Shown piece after piece: positions 53,904-61,538 of a stretch of 64,000 nucleotides of DNA. The number at the start of each line of letters is the position of its first letter. Position 1 is the first letter of the stretch. The translations under genes and the position numbers were made by a program. Source of the stretch: Aneurinibacillus tyrosinisolvens (GTDB taxonomy: Bacteria > Bacillota > Bacilli > Aneurinibacillales > Aneurinibacillaceae); contig NZ_BBWZ01000012.1 of the NCBI RefSeq assembly GCF_001015055.1, forward strand, positions 1-64,000. Reading direction: 5' to 3'. The notes under the pieces were generated by a model. That model did not search any database. It saw only the letters and a program-made list of their open reading frames with translations, and was not told where the DNA came from.

Positions 53904-54259
53904 CGGATGTGCTGTGGGTTGCGGTTGGCGGTTTTGTGGGAGCGATGAGCCGGTTTTTTGTAGTCAACTTCATTGGAAAACGAATGAATTCTCCTTTTCC
54001 ATTCGGTACCTTTACCGTGAATATGGCCGGTTCGTTTTTGCTTGGCCTTCTGTACGGTGCGGGCACAAACATACATATCACAGCGCTGCTTGGCGCCGGG
54101 TTCTTAGGCTCGTTTACGACGTTCTCTACGTTTCAGTATGAAATTGCTCAGCTGGGCGCTATTGGAAAATGGAAGCAAAGTATTTTATATGTAGGGATTA
54201 GTGTTTGCGTGGGGGTCGCTGCGGCCGGGCTTGGTTTCTGGATCGGGAACAATAGATGA
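53900..54259 (+). CDS. crcB: Fluoride channel FluC/CrcB, second subunit
   Basis: This 119-residue Fluc homologue has VAVGGFVGAMSRFFVVNFIG, FPFGTFTVNMAGSFLLGLLY and GAGFLGSFTTFSTFQYE. ATG 53900 overlaps the stop of the first subunit by 4 bp, so expression is coupled and a heterodimer of opposite topologies is likely. The longer in-frame extension to 53849 is inside the first gene and not used. No fluoride riboswitch core was found upstream. Confidence 0.93.
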   Translation: MTDVLWVAVGGFVGAMSRFFVVNFIGKRMNSPFPFGTFTVNMAGSFLLGLLYGAGTNIHITALLGAGFLGSFTTFSTFQYEIAQLGAIGKWKQSILYVGISVCVGVAAAGLGFWIGNNR

Positions 54260-54300
54260 TAAAAAGCAAACCTCCCCCCGCTATCATGATAATTTCAGGC

Positions 54301-54627
54301 TCACTTTAATTTTTGATTCTCTTTTTGCTCTTTACCGGGTAAGGGAAGCAATCCTGCGCCGGGTTTTATGGGATTGAATTTATTCGAAGGCAAAGGAGTC
54401 AGTCCTGCCCGTGGTTTTACAGGCTTTGCTTCGTTCCGGGGCAAAGGTGTCATCCCTTCCCCTGGCCGCAGATCACTGTTGTTTTTGCCAGGCAGGATCT
54501 GTTCTTTATGCGGCTTTTCTGCTTTTACAACAACAGGAGAACTCGTCATATTGTTTGATGTCTGGGCACCGGGAACCCCGGGCAGAAGAAACATAGACAA
54601 GGTAAATAGACTTACATATTTCCTCAA
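54301..54627 (-). CDS. Secreted Pro-rich tandem-repeat protein, 108 aa
   Basis: A TTG start at 54627 behind AAGGGGG gives a signal peptide (MRKYVSLFTLSMFLLPGVPG, cleaved near GAQ). A linker and three tandem repeats of about 17 residues follow, with cores PGEGMTPLPRNEAKPV, PRAGLTPLPSNKFNPI and PGAGLLPLPGKEQ. The repeats are Pro/Lys-rich and probably extended, as in wall-associated peptides. No family is recognised. The upstream in-frame ATG overlaps the DedA gene and is less likely. Confidence 0.6.
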   Translation of the reverse strand: MRKYVSLFTLSMFLLPGVPGAQTSNNMTSSPVVVKAEKPHKEQILPGKNNSDLRPGEGMTPLPRNEAKPVKPRAGLTPLPSNKFNPIKPGAGLLPLPGKEQKENQKLK

Positions 54628-54694
54628 GTCATCGCCCCCTTTATCAATGTAGACGAAGGGGGGCATAGAAGGTTGCAAGGATCTGGAAAAACCT

Positions 54695-55285
54695 CTAGAC
54701 TGTTCTTTTCCGTGTGTAAATGAAAACGAAGGCAAGGATGAGCAGGCCTGCAGCAATCAAAGGAAAGCTGTACTGGTGAATATACATCTCCATCCTCCTC
54801 CATTCCTGCCCTAGTGTTTTTCCGATTGTTATAAAAACAAGAATCCACACGATACCCCCACTATAAGCGTAGAGAGCGAACTTGTGGTAATTAAAGCGTG
54901 AGATTCCCGCCAGGTAAGCAGTGATGTGCCTGACCCCGGGAATAAAATAGCCGATGAAAAGGAGGAAAGGGCCAAACTTATTGAAAAGTTTTTGCGTACG
55001 CTCAATTTTCTCCTCTGATATATGAAGCCAGGGGCCAATCTTTTTTAAGAATGCTAATCCAAGAAGGTGTCCCAGAAAGTAGCTTACTGTGATTCCGGCA
55101 AGTGCGCCAACCGCGGCGCTGAGTAGAGCAAGAGGATAAGACATGTCCCCATGATAAACGAGGTAACCTACATATGTAAGCAGTATTTCGTCAGGCAGGG
55201 GCAGGCCGACGATTCCTCCGATTAGTGCGAGAATAATCCCAAAATAGCCGTAGTGTGTAAGCAGAGAATGCAATTGATGTTCCAT
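54695..55285 (-). CDS. DedA-family membrane protein
   Basis: This 196-residue protein carries the DedA/VTT pattern: GGIVGLPLPDEILLTYVGYLV, AGITVSYFLGHLLGLAFLKKIGPWL, FGPFLLFIGYFIPGVRHITAYLAGISR (the conserved Pro-Gly-x-Arg), then two C-terminal helices. DedA proteins act as lipid scramblases or undecaprenyl-phosphate carriers. GGTGG lies before ATG 55285. Confidence 0.92.
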   Translation of the reverse strand: MEHQLHSLLTHYGYFGIILALIGGIVGLPLPDEILLTYVGYLVYHGDMSYPLALLSAAVGALAGITVSYFLGHLLGLAFLKKIGPWLHISEEKIERTQKLFNKFGPFLLFIGYFIPGVRHITAYLAGISRFNYHKFALYAYSGGIVWILVFITIGKTLGQEWRRMEMYIHQYSFPLIAAGLLILAFVFIYTRKRTV

Positions 55286-55681
55286 ACGTAACCACCAATG
55301 AATGTATTGTGTAATACGTGTTATAGATACAATGTTTCCAGGCGAAATTGATTAAACATACTAATACAAGCATTATGCCCTATTTAGCCCCAACTTTATT
55401 GGGCAAAACAAAAATATAGAAATGATTTTTTCATATCTATATTTACTTGTAGCACAGGTTGCCTGTAAAAAATATCCATTCTTTAAATTGACTGAGTAGC
55501 TATGAGTCTTGACTTTGTTGAATTTTCTGCTATTTTTATTCTTTATTGTTTCGATGAGTTTTAAGCAGCCTTTATGCATAGGCACAAACATGATACACAA
55601 AAACAAGGTTATAAGACCCTTATATGCTATTACATGAGATAAAGCTGGATCCATCTTCACACGGAGCTTTTCTTTTTTATA
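55286..55681. other. AT-rich intergenic region before the decayed CRISPR array
   Basis: One 95-codon minus frame exists here, but it lacks a ribosome binding site and any recognisable domain, so no gene is called. No repeats other than those of the adjacent array were seen. Confidence 0.4.
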
Positions 55682-56091
55682 CTTAATACCCTACTGTGTT
55701 CAGATAAAACCGAGACGCTCCGGCGCTCCTCTAACCATATTTCAACTTTATATTCCACTACGTTCAGATAAAATGGTAACGGTCGTGTGTTTAATACTTT
55801 GCGCGTTGAAGTCTTTATATCCCACTACGCTCAGATAAAACGCAGGTCATGACGCAAACAGCACCGCCGGAACTTCCACTATGTTCAGATAAAACACAAC
55901 AGCCGCGGCCCTTGTCCACTGTTAAGATAAACACTTTATATCCCACTACGGTCAAATAAAACAATTCCCACGGTTCCGTCTTCGTTTTTCGTGAAGAGCT
56001 TTATATCCCACTACGTTCAAATAAAACTTTATGATTCACTACGAGAAAATCAGCAGAAAATACTTTATATCCCACTACGTTCAAATAAAAC
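55682..56091 (-). CRISPR. Short decayed CRISPR array, 7 repeats
   Basis: Repeats start at 55682, 55746, 55813, about 55867 (5' part lost), 55934, 55999 and 56063. They are 29 nt long, with most spacers 35-38 nt. The plus-strand form is CTTTATATCCCACTACG...TAAAAC as in the main array. The three rightmost have CAAATAAAAC, the left ones CAGATAAAAC. Changes accumulate leftwards (for example AATACCCTACTGTG at 55686), the usual decay at the trailer end. No cas gene or leader-like AT tract matching the main array is adjacent on the right; a DUF2958 gene follows. Confidence 0.9.
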
Positions 56092-56201
56092 AAAATTTAA
56101 GACTTCTATGAATACATATACCATATGACCGGCGCAGATATGGCCGGTCTTCCTGTTTCTAAAGACACAACCATTTATCAACTATTGGAGGGCTAACAAC
56201 C

Positions 56202-56531
56202 ATGAAAAACAAACAACTACAATTACCTGCTGATATCGCTGAAAAGCTTCCGGAACTCTACGCCACCGAGGAGGTTACCTATGCGGAAAAACTGGTCCTG
56301 GCGAAGTATTTTTCTCCCTATAGCCATTTTACGTGGTATGTCATTGAAGGCCGCCAAGAGCATGAGGATTACTACCTCTTTTGGGGCATTGTAGACGGTC
56401 AGTATCGGGAAGCGGGCTATTTCTCCTTGGAGGAGCTCGAGAGTGTTACCGCTATGAACGGGCAGCTGCCGCTTGTCGAACGTGATGAGCATTTTACACC
56501 AAAAACAGTAAAAGAGTTGGGTCTGGCTTAA
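56202..56531 (+). CDS. DUF2958 family protein
   Basis: This 109-residue protein has the DUF2958 layout: LPADIAEKLPELYATEEV, KYFSPYSHFTWYVIEG, YYLFWGIVDGQYREAGYFSL and the end LPLVERDEHFTPKTVKEL. The family is mostly found on plasmids, phages and integrative elements; its function is unknown. GGAGGGC precedes ATG 56202. It is the first of three closely spaced plus-strand genes. Confidence 0.85.
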   Translation: MKNKQLQLPADIAEKLPELYATEEVTYAEKLVLAKYFSPYSHFTWYVIEGRQEHEDYYLFWGIVDGQYREAGYFSLEELESVTAMNGQLPLVERDEHFTPKTVKELGLA

Positions 56532-56577
56532 GCCTGCCCTTCTCTTGTATAATTTAACAAAGGGAGTGTGAAGGAAA

Positions 56578-56826
56578 ATGGACGACAACATTCTTCATCA
56601 AGTGCTAACGGCATTATCGACATTGGATCATCAATTTGAAAAGCTCAACAAACGCTTCGACGAAATGGATCAGCGTTTCGATTCCTTGGAGGAAAAAGTG
56701 GATACCATCGAGCGTAAAGTGGATGCGATTCGCAATCAAGCCGCTTTAAATACGGAAGAAGCGTCAAGACTGAACGACATCGAGCAGGATGTAAAGCTGC
56801 TTAAAAAAATCATCGTAAACCAATAG
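56578..56826 (+). CDS. Coiled-coil protein, 82 aa
   Basis: Heptad-patterned throughout: LDHQFEKLNKRFDEMDQRFD, then SLEEKVDTIERKVDAIRNQA and LNDIEQDVKLLKKIIVNQ. It has no other domain. Such short coiled coils are common in phages and conjugative elements as structural or tether peptides. AAAGGGAG precedes ATG 56578; 13 bp separate it from the next gene. Confidence 0.75.
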   Translation: MDDNILHQVLTALSTLDHQFEKLNKRFDEMDQRFDSLEEKVDTIERKVDAIRNQAALNTEEASRLNDIEQDVKLLKKIIVNQ

Positions 56827-56839
56827 GGAGAGTGTCTAT

Positions 56840-57277
56840 ATGCCGAAAGAGTTTTCCGACGTAAAAAAAGCCGTATTTGATGTAGAATGGCACCTTGAAA
56901 AAGCCGTGAACGCATTAAAAAATGTCGGTGATTATTCGTTTTCTGAATCTGACCCAAGCGAAAAGGGACTTGCCCGTACTTTTTACGAAGTGGGGGACAG
57001 GCTCTCATGGGCATTTTCGCGCATCCAGTATCTAAAAAAAGACATTGAGTGTGAAGGTTTGCTTCGCAAGAACAGCCAGGGGCGATATGAACTCCCAAAC
57101 GGAGATTATTTCACATCAGGCAACACGATTGAGTTCCTGGATGAGCGTCCTGAAACGATAGATTACTATGGAGGCTCCATGTGGCTTCTCTCCCGTGTAG
57201 AACATGCGGGTGACTACATCACTACTCTTGGAACGGACGTGTCAGTAGATGGCATTTACGCTCGTTCACGCCGATAA
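56840..57277 (+). CDS. DUF5348-domain protein
   Basis: The N-terminal 75 residues are helical (VKKAVFDVEWHLEKAVNALK, RTFYEVGDRLSWAFSRIQYL). The C-terminal part has the DUF5348 pattern RYELPNGDYFTSGNTIEFLD, then a short tail SRVEHAGDYITTLG. The family is typical of Firmicute plasmids and prophages; the function is unknown. TAGGGAGAG precedes the start. Confidence 0.8.
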   Translation: MPKEFSDVKKAVFDVEWHLEKAVNALKNVGDYSFSESDPSEKGLARTFYEVGDRLSWAFSRIQYLKKDIECEGLLRKNSQGRYELPNGDYFTSGNTIEFLDERPETIDYYGGSMWLLSRVEHAGDYITTLGTDVSVDGIYARSRR

Positions 57278-57358
57278 CTGTTTTTAGTTTGCTTGGTATG
57301 CTTGAACTCAGGGCTGGCATCGGTTTTTATCCTGAGTATCTTGAAAAGAAAAAAGTAG

Positions 57359-57384
57359 GGACGGCGATAAGCTGTCTTTTTTTA
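57359..57384 (+). terminator. Intrinsic terminator
   Basis: GGACGGC-gataa-GCTGTC followed by T8 ends the DUF2958-coiled-coil-DUF5348 transcript. Confidence 0.75.
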
Positions 57385-57532
57385 TTGATAAAATAGTTCT
57401 ATATATTACTTATTTAGGAAATTAAGAAACAAACTTCTACAATTTAAAATATTTCCTATTGAATTAATCTATACAAATGTTATAATTTACTAGAAAAGAC
57501 TACATCTAGAACATACATAGGAGGATTGAGAT

Positions 57533-58066
57533 ATGAAAAGAAAAAGCTTGAAAAAGGGAGTTGCAGTTCTTCTATCTTCACTTGCGCTTACCCCTCTTTT
57601 ATTGATGAACGCAGCACCCGCATCCGCTGCGATTTCAAATAAGAACACATGGTTGTATAGCACGAATAAAGGTGGAAATACGCCACTCACCTTTAATATT
57701 TATAGCACGTATTCCGAAAGTGTTACACAAGATGCCTCGGTAAACGCCATGTACTTTAATGTAAAAAAGGCATATGTGGAGTTTTATCATGGATTAGCAT
57801 ATCCTTTTGGCGGTCCATTTACGGAAAGTTCCTACACAAATTATTATTCAGACGGCGTTTTACGAGGAACACTAAGACAATTTGTCCCATCTTCGGAGAG
57901 TGTTCTTGTAGCTGCTGACTCTGCTTACTGGAATCTAATCAACAATACCCAAGCAAAACTAGCGTTGAACTCAACGAACAAAACAGTGGAACATGTGGAT
58001 TCTCTTGATCTTGGTACCGGGTTCTATCCGCGTATTTTCAGTCCTACGTTCACATTTAAATTATAG
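57533..58066 (+). CDS. Secreted protein of unknown function, 177 aa
   Basis: A classic signal peptide (KKGVAVLLSSLALTPLLLMN, cut at ASA-A) leads to a mature domain of about 145 residues. It is rich in Ser, Thr, Asn and aromatic residues (NTWLYSTNKGGNTPLTFNIY, then FYHGLAYPFGGPFTESSYTN) and ends FSPTFTFKL. It has no Cys. It is probably a compact beta domain, function unknown. AGGAGG precedes ATG. It lies 14 bp before a gene for a SurA-like exported protein, so the two form a pair. Confidence 0.75.
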   Translation: MKRKSLKKGVAVLLSSLALTPLLLMNAAPASAAISNKNTWLYSTNKGGNTPLTFNIYSTYSESVTQDASVNAMYFNVKKAYVEFYHGLAYPFGGPFTESSYTNYYSDGVLRGTLRQFVPSSESVLVAADSAYWNLINNTQAKLALNSTNKTVEHVDSLDLGTGFYPRIFSPTFTFKL

Positions 58067-58080
58067 GGAGGGTGGTACAC

Positions 58081-58698
58081 GTGAAAAAGAAAGTAATAGG
58101 TGGTCTGATTTTGTCATCCGCTTTGGTTGCTAGTATTGTAGCGGGCACGGCATACGGTACATGGACTCCTGATCAGGATAAGCAACTCGGTGAAAAATTT
58201 GCTCAAAATGAAAAGGCAGCAAAAGTTGTGGGAACTGCGAAGGGGGAACCTGTATTATCTACTGATATTAAAAACAAAGAGGACTTCCTAACGAGTGTAC
58301 AGAAAATAGACCCTACCGAGGCGTCCAAGCAAGCAATCGATGAAGCTTATACGGAAGCGTTAGTGTATAAAGAAGCAAAAGATAGGCATGTAGATGTTTC
58401 ATGGGACGATGCGTTAGCATTCGCAAAAACACAACGGGATATCCTAGAAAATAATAAATCTCAAAATGCGGATGAAGTGGAAACAAGCATAAAAAAAGTC
58501 ATTGAAGGTCTTGGAATTTCCGAGGAAGAATACTGGACAAAATACGTAGTAAAGAACTATCAAAAGATAAATTCCATCGCTGCTCTGCAAGGGGACGTCA
58601 CAAAGGACGAAACTGACCCGCAGAAAAAAGCTGAGAAGTGGCAAGCATTTGTAAACAATTTGAAAAAGGAAAATCCCTTTAAAAATCAGAACCAGTAA
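58081..58698 (+). CDS. Exported SurA-N-like chaperone-type protein
   Basis: An N-terminal signal/anchor (KKKVIGGLILSSALVASIVAG) precedes a helical domain with the SurA/PrsA N-terminal pattern: VGTAKGEPVLSTDIKNKEDF, AIDEAYTEALVYKEAKDRHV, EGLGISEEEYWTKYVVKNYQ. No parvulin rotamase domain follows. GTG 58081 after GGGAGGG is the likely start. As the downstream partner of the secreted protein it may help that protein fold outside the membrane (inference). Confidence 0.78.
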   Translation: MKKKVIGGLILSSALVASIVAGTAYGTWTPDQDKQLGEKFAQNEKAAKVVGTAKGEPVLSTDIKNKEDFLTSVQKIDPTEASKQAIDEAYTEALVYKEAKDRHVDVSWDDALAFAKTQRDILENNKSQNADEVETSIKKVIEGLGISEEEYWTKYVVKNYQKINSIAALQGDVTKDETDPQKKAEKWQAFVNNLKKENPFKNQNQ

Positions 58699-58707
58699 CA
58701 TTGAACA

Positions 58708-58748
58708 AAAAGAAGCGTTCCTGCATAGCTGTGGGTACGCTTCTTTTT
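58708..58748. terminator. Bidirectional intrinsic terminator
   Basis: AAAAAGAAGCGT / ACGCTTCTTTTT hairpin between the convergent SurA-like and DUF3951 genes. Confidence 0.9.
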
Positions 58749-58986
58749 ATCGATTTTCCTTTCCACTCTTTTTAAGTCGGAGCTCTTCTCCATACTTAGG
58801 CGTGTGTTTTGTATCCTCGGTATTCTCCGTAACCTTTTGGATAGGCTGAGTGGATTGCGTTCTCCCTAGCATAATATCGTCAAATGGTGTGTAGTTACTT
58901 CCTTTTGGCATTTCCTTTTTTCGTATGATTTTCACAATATAAACTACTGCTATCAAACCAAAAACAATATAAAGTAAGTATCCCAA
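58747..58986 (-). CDS. DUF3951-like small membrane protein
   Basis: This 79-residue protein has one N-terminal membrane helix (YLLYIVFGLIAVVYIVKII), the conserved SNYTPFDDIMLGRT motif of DUF3951, then a polar tail (ENTEDTKHTPKYGEEL). The function is unknown; the family is Bacillales-specific. The start codon is TTG 58986 behind GGGGAGG. Confidence 0.75.
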   Translation of the reverse strand: MGYLLYIVFGLIAVVYIVKIIRKKEMPKGSNYTPFDDIMLGRTQSTQPIQKVTENTEDTKHTPKYGEELRLKKSGKENR

Positions 58987-59554
58987 CCTTGTACCTCCCC
59001 TTACTACACTCCTGCTGTTAGCTTTTCAAGCGGTTCCCATTACATGATTTTATTTTATCACAGTAACAAGGGCAAAGAAAGAAATTACGGTAATTAATTA
59101 CAGAAACCTACAAAAATACGTTACTGATTGGAGGATGACGCAACGATTTATTCTCAAGCCAGAACAAGACCCCAACCTATTGAGCAACGGCTCCCTCCCT
59201 GGGGAGTCTTTTTTTTTCGTATAAGAGTTTATATATCGCTTTAAAGTATTAAATTCGGAAGAGGACCGTGAAATCCTTTTCTCTTTATTCACACCACAGA
59301 GAAAGTTTTATTATACCGGGACCGTACGGTCCCAAGTTGCAGAAAAATATTGCGGGGCGATGAACGCTCTTTTCTTTCCCCTTGTGGAGCGTGTGGCACA
59401 GAGGGCGAACCAGACCGGCAATTGTCTCCATCCTCGAGCTACCCAGATGTTTTGCCGGTCCGCTCGACGTGTCACGAAGCGGCCGCTTCGCTTCCATGAA
59501 GGGAAAGGACGAGCGGGCTTGCCTGCGATGTTTATCTTATTGTTTCCAGAAGTT
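58987..59554. other. Long non-coding stretch with palindromes
   Basis: No convincing gene is seen. Structures are a plus-strand terminator-like hairpin with T10 at 59190-59219 and two perfect 16-bp palindromes: GGGACCGTACGGTCCC (59318-59333) and CGAAGCGGCCGCTTCG (59475-59490). The 59285-59600 part is GC-richer and has overlapping open frames on the minus strand without binding sites. A regulatory or replication-related role for an element is possible but unproven. Confidence 0.45.
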
Positions 59555-59731
59555 TTATTGCTTCTCTCTTTCTTCGGGAACAACCACACATTGACGTGGA
59601 TCAAGTTCTATCAAGTCATCTTGTAAGCCACTTTCCTCATAGCATGTCCCGCATAGAGACACAATCAAACCGCCCCGTCGCTCATCCGCATAATCGAGCG
59701 TAGGAATCTTGTTCCCGCACCATTCACACAT
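59555..59731 (-). CDS. Small zinc-ribbon-like protein, 58 aa
   Basis: ATG 59731 behind GGAAGGG encodes MCEWCGNKIPTLDYADERRG, then GLIVSLCGTCYEESGLQDDL and an acidic tail. The CxxC pairs at residues 2/5 and 27/30 should bind one zinc ion. Small proteins of this type accompany plasmid and phage replication or regulation genes. No closer family is recognised. Confidence 0.65.
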   Translation of the reverse strand: MCEWCGNKIPTLDYADERRGGLIVSLCGTCYEESGLQDDLIELDPRQCVVVPEEREKQ

Positions 59732-59887
59732 TTTCCCTTCCCCCTATGTTTTTTCTGTTTCCGAGCGTTTTATGTAGATGGGACGGCACGTCCGACCGCC
59801 CCAAGACACGACTTCAACTCAACAAGCGGGAGATGTGTTATGAATGTGGCTGGCGTACTTTAGCGTATGAAACTCCCTCTCGCTCGG

Positions 59888-60139
59888 TTACTCCCACGTT
59901 CCAAAATCTAATTTTTCTCTCGTCAGTCCGTGTTTCTTCGCATAGTCCGTTTCCAGGAGCGCACGGAAGAAAGCTTCCACCTGCTCCGCCGTGACGTCCA
60001 TTATTGTCCAGAAACGGTGGATTCCGCCCACTTCCATCCGCATAAAAGCGATAGATTCAGGCATATATGCAAACCGATCACCCTCGCCCTTCTGATGGTT
60101 AATCATAATTTTATCGCTAAGTTGTTCTACGACTGTCAT
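59888..60139 (-). CDS. Hypothetical protein, 83 aa
   Basis: ATG 60139 after GGGGAGAGG encodes MTVVEQLSDKIMINHQKGEG, DRFAYMPESIAFMRMEVGGI, HRFWTIMDVTAEQVEAFFRA and a charged end. It is compact alpha/beta in appearance. The longer in-frame extension to 60271 is not preceded by a good site. It follows the replication-initiator-like gene on the same strand and probably belongs to the same element. The family is not recognised. Confidence 0.6.
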   Translation of the reverse strand: MTVVEQLSDKIMINHQKGEGDRFAYMPESIAFMRMEVGGIHRFWTIMDVTAEQVEAFFRALLETDYAKKHGLTREKLDFGTWE

Positions 60140-60280
60140 GGATACCTCTCCCCTACTCCGAATAAAATTTTTCTGGCCAAGCAAAAAAGTTCGAGAATAA
60201 CTGCCCAGCTGTCGATGCCGGATCCGGTGAATATTTGTCTTGTGTATGCATAAGATGGTCCCTTCTCGCATATGTATTAC

Positions 60281-61312
60281 CTAGTCGGTTTCTTCAAGCC
60301 AATTATAAAACGGGAACTTTCCCGATGATTTGTAAGGCGGGTGTGGCATATCTTCTTCTAGTGATTCGTTGTAGGTGGACAGTTCTCCTTCTTCGTCTTG
60401 GACTGTCTTATAGGTGCCTGTGAAATCACTCGACCAGTTTGCTATCGCTTTTTTCATCACCGCATGGAAGCTGTCGATTTTCCCTTTTGTTTTCGTGAGA
60501 ACATTTGTAAGGATTTGTGGGAAGTCAACACGACTAACCGAGTTGTCACTCGATTTGTAAAAGATTTCAACTTCATAGGGATGGATACCGTGATCAATCA
60601 GTCTGTCTGTATGTATGGATAGCACCTTAAGTACAGACGTAGGCACTTCACCTTCTGTAACAAACTTGTCTATGGCAGCGGTGTATTCTTTTCTTAACTT
60701 CTCTTTTTGAGCACTAGGATCTGTTGCATACTGATCAGTATGACTGATAGACGGATTTTTATTGCTTTTTTCTTCTTTGGTTTTTTCTATATTGGTATTT
60801 TCTAAAGATTGGTTATTTCTATTGTACTGATCCACCGCACCCGATTTTTCCGCATCCGTTTTAACCGTATCCGTGTTTTCAGGAAGCGGTTTTTTATTTT
60901 CTTCCTTATCCGTTTCCTGACTTTCAGGAAGCGGTTCTCCGTACTCTACCCGAGTGGTATAAATCCCTTCTGCTTCGATTTCTGCGATTGTTTCTTGTAG
61001 CATATCGGCGACATCGGCTTTGTGTCCGTAAATATAAATTTGCTTCCGATGTATGCCTTTTTCTAAAACTTTAATTCTAGCGATATAATTATTATGTATG
61101 AGTTCATTGACCACTTTATAGTGCTTGTCTCGTCCGTCTTTGGAACGTTTAATAATGTCCTTCATATTTATCGTCCACGTTCCCTCTCGGTGTGAACAGA
61201 ATTGGATGAGAAGATACTTCGCCATTCCAGTTACGTTACTATCATCAAGAAAAGCGTTCTCGACAATACTCTGCCCTCTTTTTCTTGCGTGCTTAAATAT
61301 TTCCGTTGCCAT
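60281..61312 (-). CDS. Winged-helix replication-initiator-like protein
   Basis: Residues about 1-95 look like the N-terminal winged helix of Firmicute plasmid/phage replication proteins (GMAKYLLIQFCSHREGTWTI, the DGR element in IIKRSKDGRDKHYKVVNELI, then a wing YIARIKVLEKGIHRKQIYIY). A charged low-complexity linker of about 100 residues follows (ENTDTVKTDAEKSG...). The C-terminal helical part (KFVTEGEVPTSVLKVLSIHT, FPQILTNVLTKTKGKIDSFH) may be the replication domain. ATG 61312 after GGAGG. It points to a plasmid/ICE origin for this segment. The exact role is inferred. Confidence 0.72.
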   Translation of the reverse strand: MATEIFKHARKRGQSIVENAFLDDSNVTGMAKYLLIQFCSHREGTWTINMKDIIKRSKDGRDKHYKVVNELIHNNYIARIKVLEKGIHRKQIYIYGHKADVADMLQETIAEIEAEGIYTTRVEYGEPLPESQETDKEENKKPLPENTDTVKTDAEKSGAVDQYNRNNQSLENTNIEKTKEEKSNKNPSISHTDQYATDPSAQKEKLRKEYTAAIDKFVTEGEVPTSVLKVLSIHTDRLIDHGIHPYEVEIFYKSSDNSVSRVDFPQILTNVLTKTKGKIDSFHAVMKKAIANWSSDFTGTYKTVQDEEGELSTYNESLEEDMPHPPYKSSGKFPFYNWLEETD

Positions 61313-61443
61313 AAAAAAACCTCCGACTCGACTTATGTTTTTTGAACATAGCTGAACAGAGGTACTTGCATACATATTTTTTCCGTGTTAGAATAATGAT
61401 AAATTCAATATTCAACAAAAAACATGTAGCAATACCTTATCGA

Positions 61444-61485
61444 AAAGCCCTGCGCTAGTTTGGCGACCTGAGCAGGGCTTTGTGC
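61444..61485. terminator. Hairpin between the wHTH gene promoter and the CRISPR array
   Basis: AAAGCCCTGC / GCAGGGCTTT with an 18-nt loop lies about 55 bp left of the first repeat. On the minus strand it would stop the CRISPR precursor transcript, although no long T run follows. Confidence 0.55.
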
Positions 61486-61538
61486 TATGTATGAGCAAAT
61501 TTTAACAGAAATTTTTACATTCAGGTGCGTAAATAAAG

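Noticed and set aside
55373-55660. 95-codon minus-strand frame beside the decayed CRISPR array
   Set aside because: No ribosome binding site, no domain and AT-driven composition; only weak hydrophobic segments.
59285-59604. Overlapping minus-strand frames of 70 and 97 codons
   Set aside because: No binding sites, implausible composition and interrupted by perfect palindromes; considered non-coding.
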